Source: Candidatus Anaerobutyricum avicola (GTDB lineage: Bacteria > Bacillota > Clostridia > Lachnospirales > Lachnospiraceae). Taken from it: a DNA stretch of 64,000 nucleotides. Each line of letters opens with the position of its first letter. Position 1 is the stretch's first letter. Below are positions 50,640 to 59,542 of the stretch, in pieces. The notes under the pieces are model-generated. The model was not told the origin of the DNA. It was given only the letters and a program-made list of their open reading frames with translations, and did not search any database. The stretch covers positions 1 through 64,000 of the forward strand of contig DXGQ01000043.1 in NCBI GenBank assembly GCA_019113845.1, given 5' to 3'. A program made the translations under genes and the position numbers.

Positions 50640-51395
50640 CTATTCATAATATCGTTCTCCCGCTCTCTGATACAGATGGGTATGTTCGCTCCGGCTCCCC
50701 ATTCCCATCTCCACTCTGAATTCCACATTTCCGATATAAAAGGTGAGCTGGTCGCTCAGGATCACATGGTCCGTCACCGCGCCGCCGGCAAAGATCTTGT
50801 TGGCGGTCCCCACATCTTCCAGAATATATGCTCCGTCTTTCTCCACGATGCGACAGTGCTTCCTCGCCACACAGAGGTCATCGAGAACCAGCATATTTTC
50901 CGTGCTCCGTCCGATCGTAAACGGAAGCTTCGTCACGCGGACGCGGGCGGTCGGCCGGTGCGCCTCATCGAGCTGTACAAGCGTGATCCCCGGATTAACA
51001 TAATCATGCATGGAAATAATTTTCTCCCGCCCGGCGTCCCTGTTCCAGGCACCTCTGTCGTCAGAAGCATCTCCCCGGGCATCGTCTTCCTCCTCCCGGT
51101 TCCAGATTTCCCTGTCATCAGAAACATCATCCCAGGTATCGTCCTCTTCCTCATAAAGTTCTTCCGACTGTCTGTTCCGGCTGTCTGTTTTTTGCTGCTT
51201 CCGTCTCGTCTTTTCCAGACGGCGTTCTTCTTTTTCCAGCTTCCGCTCTTCTTTCTTCTGCTGGCGAAGCGCCCATTCATCCACGAAATGTTCGCCTTCC
51301 TCTGATGCCTTTTCCAAAGATTTGTTTGAGCGAATCAATATAAAAATAATGCATCCTATGAGTATCAGGATGCCTATCTGTGATAAAATGGACAT
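50640..51395 (-). CDS. Membrane-anchored FHA-domain protein
   Basis: A 251-residue protein with an N-terminal membrane helix (about 5-22), a highly charged coiled coil (about 30-75), an acidic repeat (DDVSDDREIWNREEEDDARG) and an FHA domain (about 150-235). The FHA signature is FTIGRSTENMLVLDD, then ARKHCRI and GTANKIFAGG; the Arg, Ser and His contacts to phosphothreonine are kept. It probably binds phosphorylated partners made by the nearby kinase and positions them at the membrane beside FtsW/PBP. This resembles FhaB beside RodA-PbpA in Actinobacteria. Confidence 0.93.
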   Translation of the reverse strand: MSILSQIGILILIGCIIFILIRSNKSLEKASEEGEHFVDEWALRQQKKEERKLEKEERRLEKTRRKQQKTDSRNRQSEELYEEEDDTWDDVSDDREIWNREEEDDARGDASDDRGAWNRDAGREKIISMHDYVNPGITLVQLDEAHRPTARVRVTKLPFTIGRSTENMLVLDDLCVARKHCRIVEKDGAYILEDVGTANKIFAGGAVTDHVILSDQLTFYIGNVEFRVEMGMGSRSEHTHLYQRAGERYYE

Positions 51396-51536
51396 AAAAT
51401 CAGCTCCTGTTCTACATATGTTAACAGGAGCATATCACAGTTCATTTTTTAATTCAAATGTTCTTTTTCCCCGTTTTTGCGCAAATCGGCGCGAAACCCT
51501 GCTTTTCTTCCCTCGAAATGGAACAGAATCTTTTTC

Positions 51537-53096
51537 TTATTTGGCGAAAAGCGCGTCCAACATATGGGCGATGTCGCAGTCTTCCTGATACTTCGCGTCT
51601 TCCGCAAGATTTTCTTTCAATATGGAGAGAAGCGATTCGCTCTGCATGCCGTTTTTGTCAAACTCCTCCTTAAGCTCCGCGATCTCATCCTCCACAAAGT
51701 CTTTCTGGAAACATTTTCCCGTCCAGATGGAGTAGAGAAGCGCCGAATAAAAATATACGTCGTTCATGATGAAGTCTTTGGAAAACCGGCTCGGACGACG
51801 CAGGTAGCAGTAGTCCTCGAACTTCTCCAGATCAAACGTGTCGGAAACAAAGCCTTTTTCTATGGAAAGCGCCGGCACTTCCTGCCAGTCTGTGATCTCC
51901 CGCCAGGACATCACTGTCCCACAGTATTCCGCCGCATTTTTACGAAATGCCGTGCTCTTTTTGCTGCGGTTCATGTCGTCGAACAGTACCTGATCTACCA
52001 TGATATAGCGACAGTAGCCGTTTTTCTCATAGCCGTAATCCTTTTGCTGCTGATTCTCCAGGAGCTGATGGCCGACGCAGGCGGAAAACCACCATTTCTG
52101 CTGAAATGGCACATCGTACACGGAATCATACTTGCGGCACAGATCATCCTCAATCTCGTATCCCTTCTCAGACAACTCCTTCGTCACCGACTCAATGAGC
52201 ATCCAGATCTTCTGGCTGTCCGCCACGGAATCCGCCTTGTATTTGGCAATCATCGCGATGATGATCTCCGCCGGTGTGATGCCCAGCGGCTCCATCTGTG
52301 CCTTTGCCAGCAGCTTTTCGATGGACTCCAGACTCGGCTGCAGGGCGATGCAGAAGCGCAGCAGCCACTCTCTGGTCACGACCGCCTTTCCTGCCTTGAT
52401 CTTGGAAAACTGTGCCTCACAATGCATACAGCCGATATCCCGAAGCAACCATGCGGCTTTTTCATAGTAACCGTACTCTTCCTCGATCACTTCCTCCAGG
52501 CACTGACCGAAACGTTTGGCGCCATCCCGGAACTCTTCCCGGTACATGCGCACGATATTATAAAACTGCTCCAGCGAACCCGCCTGTGACAGCATCACCC
52601 ACAGGTCCATGGTCGGAAGGCTTCTGGTCCCGGACTCTTCCGCCTCCTCCGACAACATCTCCTCGATCTTTGCCTTGACGTCCTCCATCTCATCGATGGA
52701 AAACAGCCCGTTGATGAGGGCGATCCAGAGGGCGTCCTCGATATTTTTACAGTAAAGGCCGTATCCCATGTAGGTCTCCAAAAGCACGTAATTGATCTCC
52801 TCAAGCCCCATGGAAAAGGCCATGCCAAGCGTAATATATATCTCTCTGGAGGACGGCATGGAGCCCTTCAGCCATGCCCCGATGGTCTGTCTGGTCACCG
52901 GAACATACCGGGCGGTGTCCTCCCCTTTTTTCTCTACTCTGTGAAAAACCTTTCTGGCCAGAGATGTGTTGCTGTAATCAAACTGGTCCATTTTTTCTTC
53001 CAGAAACTGCGAGAACGGCTTTCTGTTCTTCTGCGCCCCGGACAGTTTCTTTTCTATCTCTTCCAGAAAACGGTCCGCATTATCCTGTGCTCTCAT
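51537..53096 (-). CDS. Protein with two HTH-like segments, unknown role
   Basis: A 519-residue soluble helical protein. The N-terminal region SLARKVFHRVEKKG then VPVTRQTIGAWLKGSMPSSREIYITLGMAFSMG (about 44-95) reads as an XRE-type helix-turn-helix. A second similar stretch occurs at about 230-270 (KIKAGKAVVTREWLLRFCIALQ). The C-terminal half holds no domain I recognise. The ATG follows the GAP1-like stop with no gap (TAAATG), so it is coupled to it. It may be a regulator or an adaptor that uses the HTH fold for protein contacts. Confidence 0.75.
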   Translation of the reverse strand: MRAQDNADRFLEEIEKKLSGAQKNRKPFSQFLEEKMDQFDYSNTSLARKVFHRVEKKGEDTARYVPVTRQTIGAWLKGSMPSSREIYITLGMAFSMGLEEINYVLLETYMGYGLYCKNIEDALWIALINGLFSIDEMEDVKAKIEEMLSEEAEESGTRSLPTMDLWVMLSQAGSLEQFYNIVRMYREEFRDGAKRFGQCLEEVIEEEYGYYEKAAWLLRDIGCMHCEAQFSKIKAGKAVVTREWLLRFCIALQPSLESIEKLLAKAQMEPLGITPAEIIIAMIAKYKADSVADSQKIWMLIESVTKELSEKGYEIEDDLCRKYDSVYDVPFQQKWWFSACVGHQLLENQQQKDYGYEKNGYCRYIMVDQVLFDDMNRSKKSTAFRKNAAEYCGTVMSWREITDWQEVPALSIEKGFVSDTFDLEKFEDYCYLRRPSRFSKDFIMNDVYFYSALLYSIWTGKCFQKDFVEDEIAELKEEFDKNGMQSESLLSILKENLAEDAKYQEDCDIAHMLDALFAK

Positions 53097-55148
53097 TTAT
53101 CCTTCCTCTTCTTCCACTCTTTTCCTGAAAATGTTATAAGCCTGCACGGCGATGGCTGCGATACCCAGAATGATAAAATAGTAAAGCCGGACATTCTGGG
53201 ATAAAAACAGCGACGCGATCAATTCTATCACATATCCCTCCAGAATACATATACCAAGATTTTTCCAGAACGGGTATCTTCTTTTTTTGTGAAGCGTCTG
53301 GTAATAATAATTCAACATCATGAGCAGCCACATGCCCGCCATCCCCATGGCGATCTTCCAGTGTCCGATCATCAGCGCGTAATTACACAGATAGAGGGCG
53401 CATCCTGTGAGAAATCCCTGCGGACATCCGGCAATCAGCGTCTCCTTTAAAAGTCCCGGCTGTGGTTCTTCCCATGCATCTTCTTCGAGGACCTCGTAAT
53501 CTTCCGCCGGTTCTCCTTCTTCGGCAATCTCCGCCGGCAGCGCCTGTTTTTTTCGCCTTTTTCGCTCCTTGGCCAGCACCCCGGCTGTTCCGAGCGGCTC
53601 ATATTTTTTCAGAAGCTGTTCCACATAGCAGGCGGTTTTCAGTTCTTCGTCCGTGAGATTCTCCGCCTCCGGCGCCAGCTGATCTGTCACAAATTCTTTT
53701 AATATCTCCACCCACTGCTCTTTTCTGGCAAGGCGGAGCATCAGCGCGTCAAACTGCATGTAATTCTGCTTTTTAAAGAGATCCTGATTCAGCAGACCGA
53801 TCCCCGCACGGATCAGCTGATCTTTCATCGCCGGAGAAATCTCCGCTTTTTCCAGACGTCCCACATAACCGGCCATTCTGGAGAAAGAGGACGTACTCTC
53901 CTGAAAGATCTTCTGCTGCCAGCTTCCGTCCGTCTCCGTGTTGCGCATGAGCAGGAGAGCATAGACGACCGGATTTTTCTCTTTTATCAGGCTCAGTCCT
54001 TCCTCAAACGGTTTCCGTCCTTCCGCGCGGACCCCATGAAGCAGCCATTCCAGTTCCTCGCAGACCGGTTCTTCCGCCCGTTTCGTAAATCCTTCCAGCA
54101 GAGCGCGCACATAACTCTCCCGCTCCTCTCTGGTCAGTTCTCCTTTATGTATCTGTCTGCACACCTCTTTTGCCGTCTCCCCGAGAGCCGGTTCCCGGGA
54201 CGCCCAGTAAAACAGTTCCGGGATGCCCGGCAGCAGCTCGCTTTTTGGCAGGCTCTCTTTCCCATTCTTCTGACAGAAAATGTAAAACAGCCAGAAGAGC
54301 TTCCTCTCCTCATTGCCGCCGGTGCTGCTCTTTAAATAGGGCTCCGCCTCCGACCAGAACTTCTCGTAAAGAGCATCTTTTTTTACGAGAAACTCCGCCA
54401 GATGATAGAAGAAATATTCTTCCAGACCGGAAGTGACCGGTGGAAACTCCTGTTTTGAAAAGTCCGACAGGTCAATACTGTTCTCCCCGCAGGGCTCCTT
54501 TGAAAAATAAAAGGATTCCCGGCTGACCGGCTGCTCCGTGTAGGAAACGTAGCCCGCCTTCTTCCTCAGACACTCCGGCAAAATACTGTGAATGGCATAC
54601 ATAAGTTTCCGGGCGTTTGCGGCAAACTCCTCTTTTGGCCAGGAAGCCGCCGTAAAATTCAGCCCCTGTTTTTTCTCAAACAGGCACCAAAAGACCGCCC
54701 GCAAAAACTCAGGCAGTCTGTCATACACTTGCATCTCGATAAAGATATCCTCCGGATTTCCGGTCATCTCCGGAAACTCCACAGGAGAAAGGGAATCGTC
54801 TCCCGGTTCATCGTTCCAGACGCCCTCCGGCGCCAGATATACGCCCGGGCGCATCGCCGGCTTCTCCGGCTGATACAGATAGACCTTTTTATTCTTCCGG
54901 TTATCGTCCCCGGAATCCCATGGCACCACCGTCATCTTGACAAATCCGCAGTCCGGAACGAACGCAAGCTCCTCCACCGGCATTCCCCCGGCTCTCTCCG
55001 GCTCCGCTGCCGATGCCGTCTTTTCCAGCTCTCTCAACAACCCCCTGTTTCTGGGACAGGAGGAAGCTGTGATGCCCCAGCCCAGAACATTTCCCGTGAT
55101 GCAATGATTGGACCAGGTATACTCATGTCTCAGATATTTTGCTGTCAT
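53097..55148 (-). CDS. GAP1-like (GTPase-associated protein 1) membrane protein
   Basis: A 683-residue protein. The N-terminal domain (about 1-220: YLRHEYTWSNHCITGNVLGWGITASSCP; DRLPEFLRAVFWCLFEKKQGLNFTA; MYAIHSILPECLRKKAGYVSYTE) matches my recollection of GAP1 N-terminal domains, which occur with GTPases in predicted NTP-dependent conflict systems. A helical middle follows. Near the C-terminus come an acidic linker and three or four membrane helices (about 580-675). It overlaps the GTPase stop as ATGA, and GAGGG lies 8 bases before this ATG. I infer that it forms a complex with the GTPase and tethers it to the membrane. The family name needs a profile search. Confidence 0.78.
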   Translation of the reverse strand: MTAKYLRHEYTWSNHCITGNVLGWGITASSCPRNRGLLRELEKTASAAEPERAGGMPVEELAFVPDCGFVKMTVVPWDSGDDNRKNKKVYLYQPEKPAMRPGVYLAPEGVWNDEPGDDSLSPVEFPEMTGNPEDIFIEMQVYDRLPEFLRAVFWCLFEKKQGLNFTAASWPKEEFAANARKLMYAIHSILPECLRKKAGYVSYTEQPVSRESFYFSKEPCGENSIDLSDFSKQEFPPVTSGLEEYFFYHLAEFLVKKDALYEKFWSEAEPYLKSSTGGNEERKLFWLFYIFCQKNGKESLPKSELLPGIPELFYWASREPALGETAKEVCRQIHKGELTREERESYVRALLEGFTKRAEEPVCEELEWLLHGVRAEGRKPFEEGLSLIKEKNPVVYALLLMRNTETDGSWQQKIFQESTSSFSRMAGYVGRLEKAEISPAMKDQLIRAGIGLLNQDLFKKQNYMQFDALMLRLARKEQWVEILKEFVTDQLAPEAENLTDEELKTACYVEQLLKKYEPLGTAGVLAKERKRRKKQALPAEIAEEGEPAEDYEVLEEDAWEEPQPGLLKETLIAGCPQGFLTGCALYLCNYALMIGHWKIAMGMAGMWLLMMLNYYYQTLHKKRRYPFWKNLGICILEGYVIELIASLFLSQNVRLYYFIILGIAAIAVQAYNIFRKRVEEEEG

Positions 55149-56572
55149 TCCAGCCACCCTCTTTCCTGCATATATTTCATGACCATCCAGAGGATCGGTT
55201 CCTCCACCCGGATTGGCCGTACCTTTCCAACGGTTTTTGTCATCTCACCTTCTTCGTCTCTGACTTCCTCCGTCTCACAGCCCAGCGCGGATACCGCGAA
55301 CAGGCTGCTCTGTTTATAATCATCCAGATTCCTCTGCAGACGAAAGACCTTCTGGTCGAAAATCTGTTTTAATATTTCCTGCCGCAGGAAATGATGGTCC
55401 ATATTCATGAAACCGTAGACCGGCCGGGTTCTCTCAAAGAGCAGGCTGCTTCCCCGGAAGCCCCGGATCTCTCCGAGTTCCTCCAGCAGGTCGCTCTTTG
55501 CGATGGTTAGCGCCATATATTTTTTCCCCAGTTCGTGGTCTCCCACGCCGGTGCGGATGGCTTCCAGGATCGTCTCCGCCTTCCGCTCATAAATGTACTC
55601 GTCACTGACCGTGCGCTCCACCAGAAAATCATCCTGGCTCATGACCTGTTTCCCGTTTTGATTGCTCATTCTCTGAATGGAAATCTGCTCTTCCTTTGTC
55701 ATCAGATGCAGTTTGGAGAGAACCCTCTCCTCATCAGGGATCTGCTTGGTGATAAAGGAATGTTCCAGATGCATCTGCGCCGGGTCTACCAGACAGATGT
55801 ATCCGTCCATATGCCGCACAAAGCCGGTCCGTCCCACGCCCGCGCTCTCCCGGATCAGCTCGCCTGCCACATCGTAGATGGCTGTCAGCAGATGAAAAAC
55901 CTGCTCGCTCACCCGATACGTGATCTCCAGAAAGATCGGTTTCCGGAATGTCTTATTGGTGGATTCCGGACAGATCCCCCGGCGGAGAAGCCTCTCGGCA
56001 TTTCTCTCCATCTCCATCCGGTAGCTGTCGTTGGGATTTCCCCCGGCGTTGCGCACTGTGAGATTCTCCCGCTGCATGGCGTCAAAACTGTTCATCATCA
56101 GAGACGACAGATACACTGTCTTCCCAGATGCCACGCTGCCTGCCAGCCCGATCATGAGCATATCATAGCGAAAGAAATTCTGCGGAAGTTCGTTATGGCA
56201 GTAAGGGCAGAGCATGGTGTTGGAATACAGTGTCACCGCCCCCTCCTCCACATGAAAGGAATATCCGAAGCTGTCCGGGTCAAAATGTTTGACCGCCAGC
56301 TCATGGCCGGAGGCCGTCAGCTCCTGATTGAGCTCTGTCATAATCTGATTATCAATGTACACCCGGCTGGCATCCACCTGCTCTTCCGGCACGCCCATCG
56401 CATTCCAGAAGTACAGATAGGAAAGGTCTGTCTTCGGCGCAACGACTTCATTTAATGCCGGAGACAGAAATCTGGCCCCGTCCGGCCGCAGCAAAAATCC
56501 CACCTCGTCATTGGAAATCTTCCGAAAACAGTAGGGACATTTTTTTATTTTCACTGTTGATGTTTCCTGCAT
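55145..56572 (-). CDS. Zinc-ribbon GTPase partner of GAP1 (TRAFAC/DO-GTPase-like)
   Basis: A 475-residue protein. Two CxxC pairs (CPYCFRK near 11 and CPYCHNE near 122) form a probable split zinc ribbon in front of the nucleotide domain. The P-loop is GLAGSVASGKTVYLSSLM (about 140-157), AIYDVAGELIRE gives the G3 DxxG motif, and LTIAKSDLL the G4 region. It looks like the DO-GTPase group encoded with GAP1. The long insertion between G3 and G4 and the lack of membrane helices suggest a soluble switch partner. Its leader is the shared 68-base repeat containing the ribosome site AAAGGAGAAAAA. Confidence 0.8.
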   Translation of the reverse strand: MQETSTVKIKKCPYCFRKISNDEVGFLLRPDGARFLSPALNEVVAPKTDLSYLYFWNAMGVPEEQVDASRVYIDNQIMTELNQELTASGHELAVKHFDPDSFGYSFHVEEGAVTLYSNTMLCPYCHNELPQNFFRYDMLMIGLAGSVASGKTVYLSSLMMNSFDAMQRENLTVRNAGGNPNDSYRMEMERNAERLLRRGICPESTNKTFRKPIFLEITYRVSEQVFHLLTAIYDVAGELIRESAGVGRTGFVRHMDGYICLVDPAQMHLEHSFITKQIPDEERVLSKLHLMTKEEQISIQRMSNQNGKQVMSQDDFLVERTVSDEYIYERKAETILEAIRTGVGDHELGKKYMALTIAKSDLLEELGEIRGFRGSSLLFERTRPVYGFMNMDHHFLRQEILKQIFDQKVFRLQRNLDDYKQSSLFAVSALGCETEEVRDEEGEMTKTVGKVRPIRVEEPILWMVMKYMQERGWLE

Positions 56573-56575
56573 TTT

Positions 56576-56644
56576 TTCTCCTTTTCAGACGCATTTTTTG
56601 CGTCAATCCTGGTAGATTTTGAAAGTTCACTTTCCAAACTTATC
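56576..56644 (-). repeat. Leader repeat, copy 2 (before the GTPase gene)
   Basis: Close match to 30093-30160. The GACGCA/TGCGTC stem is at 56588-56593 with 56599-56604, and the GAAAGT/ACTTTC stem is kept. The copy ends in the same ribosome-site sequence directly before the ATG. Flanking sequence on the far side is unrelated. Confidence 0.65.
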
Positions 56645-56652
56645 TTCCGCCC

Positions 56653-57252
56653 TTAACATGTCTTAGTCGCTTTTATGGAAATCTCATGTCGGGACTCCAG
56701 AATAATATAGTATAAAATATCTTTTTTTATGACCGCCGTTCTCGTTTTCATGCCCTGATCCCGGCCCATGCCTTCCTCCCGGATCTCAAACGGCGCGTCC
56801 TTGGCGCGGACGATCAGCGCATCCGGGTCATCGGAAGCGCCGATCTCCAGCCCCTGCTCCTCGATATAGTACGTAAACTCTTTGCCGGAAGGATGTTTTC
56901 CATACATTAAAATGTGGTCGAGCGCCACGGAACCTCTTCTTCTCCGACCATCCGCGCAGGTTGCGCAGCAGCCGCCAAAAGCGGAACCATGGGTGATCAT
57001 AAAGTCCAGATAAAATACCCGGTACTTCTGCTTCTTCTCCTCCGCTTCCTCCTGCTGTCTCTGTTCTTCCTTCTTCCGGGTCTCCAGATCCGTCACTTTT
57101 TCTGCGTATTCCAATATATATTTCTGTTTCTCCTGCCTGCCGCTCTGCACCTTCCACTGGATCACTCCAGCCGCTGCCAGAAACACAACCAGGACAATTC
57201 CTATCTGCATCGTCAACATATGCTCATACCTCAATCGCATTTTTTCATCCAT
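56653..57252 (-). CDS. Single-pass membrane protein with coiled coil, unknown function
   Basis: A 199-residue protein. One membrane helix (about 14-33) precedes a charged coiled coil (about 38-75: KKEEQRQQEEAEEKKQKY). The C-terminal domain has two CxxC-like spots (GGCCATCADG) and a beta-rich part (KEFTYYIEEQGLEIGASDDPDALIV). Its layout resembles the FHA protein at 50640-51395, and the last part could be a diverged FHA fold, but the Arg-Ser-His signature is missing. The ATG has AGGGAG 10 bases upstream. It is probably the first gene of the GTPase-GAP1-FHA-FtsW-PBP transcript. Confidence 0.7.
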   Translation of the reverse strand: MDEKMRLRYEHMLTMQIGIVLVVFLAAAGVIQWKVQSGRQEKQKYILEYAEKVTDLETRKKEEQRQQEEAEEKKQKYRVFYLDFMITHGSAFGGCCATCADGRRRRGSVALDHILMYGKHPSGKEFTYYIEEQGLEIGASDDPDALIVRAKDAPFEIREEGMGRDQGMKTRTAVIKKDILYYIILESRHEISIKATKTC

Positions 57253-57417
57253 TATAGCACGACTCCCTGAAAACTCAAAGGGAGGGTTTTATTGATTTTT
57301 ACCGAATCTTATTATAGAATGATTATACATGGAATATCAGACATTTTCAGAGAAACATCCCTTCCCGCGCGACTGACAGGAGGGGAAGACTATACCGGAG
57401 AAAGGGGAGAAATGCGC

Positions 57418-58395
57418 ATGTCGACAGACGCATTGACATTAAAACAGGAATTTCACATTTCTGCCGTATCATCCATTCAATTTTTTGAATATAAGAGTGA
57501 TTTTATTTTTAAGAGTGAATACCATGACTGCTGGAAGCTTCTGTATGTGGAGGCGGGCGCCTGTGAGATTCTGCGTTCCGGACACAAGGCCACTCCTCTG
57601 TCCCTGCAAAAAGGCCAGCTTTTTATTCAGGCTCCCAACGAATATTATTCTTTGAAGGCGGCAAAGGAGGTCACACCTCTTCTTTTTTCCTGTGGCTTTT
57701 ACTGCGATTCTCCGGGCATGTCCCTGCTCTCCAACCGGATTTTTTCCTGCAAAGAACAGGAACGTCGGCTTCTGTCCGCCCTTTCCGAGGAAGGCCGCAG
57801 CAACTTCTCCATGCGGGTAGATGATTCTGCCCTCTACCGTCTTGAGCGGAAGCTCAACCAGCCGTTCGGCGGCGAGCAGCTCATCGGCATGTATCTGGAG
57901 ATGCTGCTCATCAGTCTCATGCGCCAGTATGTTTCCCCTGCCGCAGAAAAAGACACGGCCGCCTCTTCTCTTTCCAAGGCGGATTCCATTCTCCTGAACC
58001 GGATCACGGACTACTATGCCGCTCACATCACGGAAAAGCTGCATATCCGTCAGGTCTGCCAGGAGTTTTCCATCGGCCGCTCCCATCTCCAGCGGATCTT
58101 CCGGGAGCAGACCGGTCTCGGCGCCATGGAGTATTTCTGTCAGATGCGGATCGGCGCTGCCAGGCAGCTGATCCGTGAAAACAAAATGAACCTTACGGAC
58201 ACCGCCCGCGCCCTGGGCTACACGTCCATCCATTATTTTTCCAAACAATTCAAAAAAATAACCGGGATGCCGCCGTCCCAATATCAAAATTCTGTTCGGA
58301 CGGCGGACAGTGACCCGGTATGTCAACAGATCGATCTGGATCAGATCCGGCTTATCGCCAAAGCTCCTGAGGATAAAGACCCTCTCTCTTCTTAG
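57418..58395 (+). CDS. AraC-family transcriptional regulator
   Basis: A 325-residue regulator. An N-terminal cupin-like ligand domain (about 20-170) is followed by a two-HTH AraC domain (about 205-310), with LHIRQVCQEFSIGRSHLQRIFREQTG as the first HTH and NLTDTARALGYTSIHYFSKQFKKITGMPPSQYQ as the second. AAAGGGGAG lies 7 bases before ATG 57418; ATG 57412 and an upstream open frame to 57292 are alternatives. Ligand unknown. The 3' end overlaps the convergent nucleotidyltransferase gene by 44 bases. Confidence 0.9.
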   Translation: MSTDALTLKQEFHISAVSSIQFFEYKSDFIFKSEYHDCWKLLYVEAGACEILRSGHKATPLSLQKGQLFIQAPNEYYSLKAAKEVTPLLFSCGFYCDSPGMSLLSNRIFSCKEQERRLLSALSEEGRSNFSMRVDDSALYRLERKLNQPFGGEQLIGMYLEMLLISLMRQYVSPAAEKDTAASSLSKADSILLNRITDYYAAHITEKLHIRQVCQEFSIGRSHLQRIFREQTGLGAMEYFCQMRIGAARQLIRENKMNLTDTARALGYTSIHYFSKQFKKITGMPPSQYQNSVRTADSDPVCQQIDLDQIRLIAKAPEDKDPLSS

Positions 58396-59272
58396 CCTCG
58401 ATGGCTTCCATCACGGTGCGCTTATCTTCCTGATAAGTGACACCGTACCATTTTTCTTCGGACTCCAGCACTTTTACGGTTGCTTTGCCCTCTTTTAACA
58501 GCGAGCCCACCACATTTGGCAGGAAAAATTCTGCCTTCATCGGATTCGCCTTCACTTCTTTGTCCAGAAATTCCGGGAACTGTTTCTCAAGCTCGCCAAG
58601 GATCCCCGGCGTAAATCCCCAGCAATTCATGGAGATCAGCGTATGCTCCGGGATATCCTCCCATGTCTCGCCTTCATCCAGCGTAAAGGCAGCGCAGGCG
58701 CCCCGTTTCTCGATCCTCGTGCGCTCCACGATGTCCGTCAGATAATTATCTTCATCCACATGGCAGATGCCTCTCGCCACGGAACCGTTCTCTGTGATCG
58801 TATTTTCAATGTAAAAACCGATCATGGCATAGCTGTATTTTTCCCCGTCCTCATGGGTCGTCAGGAAATCATACATCATCTGAAAGGCTTTCGGACCGTA
58901 ATAATCATCCGCATTGATGACCACGAACGGCTCTTTTACCACATCTTTGCAGCAAAGCAGCGCATGTCCGGTGCCAAACGGTTTTACTCTTCCCTCCGGA
59001 ACTGTGTATCCTTCCGGAAGCTTATCAAGCTCCTGAAAAACATACTCCACCTGGATAAACGGCTCCATTCTGCTGCCCACCATACGGATAAAATCTTCCT
59101 CGATGGCATGTTTTATAATGAAAACAACTTTTTTAAATCCTGCTCTCTTGGCGTCATACACGGAAAAATCCAGAAGGGTATGTTTCTCAGCGTCTACCGG
59201 ATCCATCTGCTTCAGTCCGCCATACCGGCTTCCCATGCCGGCGGCAAGTACAACAAGGGTTGGTTCTCTCAT
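58352..59272 (-). CDS. Sugar-1-phosphate nucleotidyltransferase-like protein
   Basis: A 306-residue enzyme of the NTP_transferase family. The nucleotide-binding start is LVVLAAGMGSRYGGLKQMDPV, and VINADDYYG holds the metal-binding Asp. The middle (RGICHVDEDNYLTDIVERT) resembles related transferases. Such enzymes couple NTP to a sugar phosphate; the sugar cannot be read from sequence. The ATG at 59272 fits the family start and has AAAGGAG 11 bases upstream; an open extension of 20 codons is highly basic and unlikely. It overlaps the AraC gene tail to tail. Confidence 0.87.
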   Translation of the reverse strand: MREPTLVVLAAGMGSRYGGLKQMDPVDAEKHTLLDFSVYDAKRAGFKKVVFIIKHAIEEDFIRMVGSRMEPFIQVEYVFQELDKLPEGYTVPEGRVKPFGTGHALLCCKDVVKEPFVVINADDYYGPKAFQMMYDFLTTHEDGEKYSYAMIGFYIENTITENGSVARGICHVDEDNYLTDIVERTRIEKRGACAAFTLDEGETWEDIPEHTLISMNCWGFTPGILGELEKQFPEFLDKEVKANPMKAEFFLPNVVGSLLKEGKATVKVLESEEKWYGVTYQEDKRTVMEAIEAKKREGLYPQELWR

Positions 59273-59415
59273 CGTCTTTTTTTCTCCTTTGCTTTTATCA
59301 TTGTTTTTGTCATTTTTCTTATTTTCCCACAAAACCTCGCAAAGTGCAATTCCCTTTTCTTCATTTTTTCTTAAGAATCTTCATTGAATTGTTTAAAATA
59401 TTTATATTTCTTTTC

Positions 59416-59444
59416 TTGCAGACTTTCGCAATCGGTAATATAAT
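59416..59444 (+). promoter_or_regulatory. Promoter of the second AraC-family gene
   Basis: TTGCAG (59416-59421), a 17-base spacer and TATAAT (59439-59444), about 100 bases before the start codon. The rest of 59273-59415 is the AT-rich divergent region and shows no gene. Confidence 0.5.
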
Positions 59445-59542
59445 AAAAAAATTACAAAGGATAGTGTGCCCTCGTTTTCTCGCTGTAAATGAAAACATTT
59501 TCAACAGGAACAGGGAGACACATAAAGAGCAAGGAGAGACTT

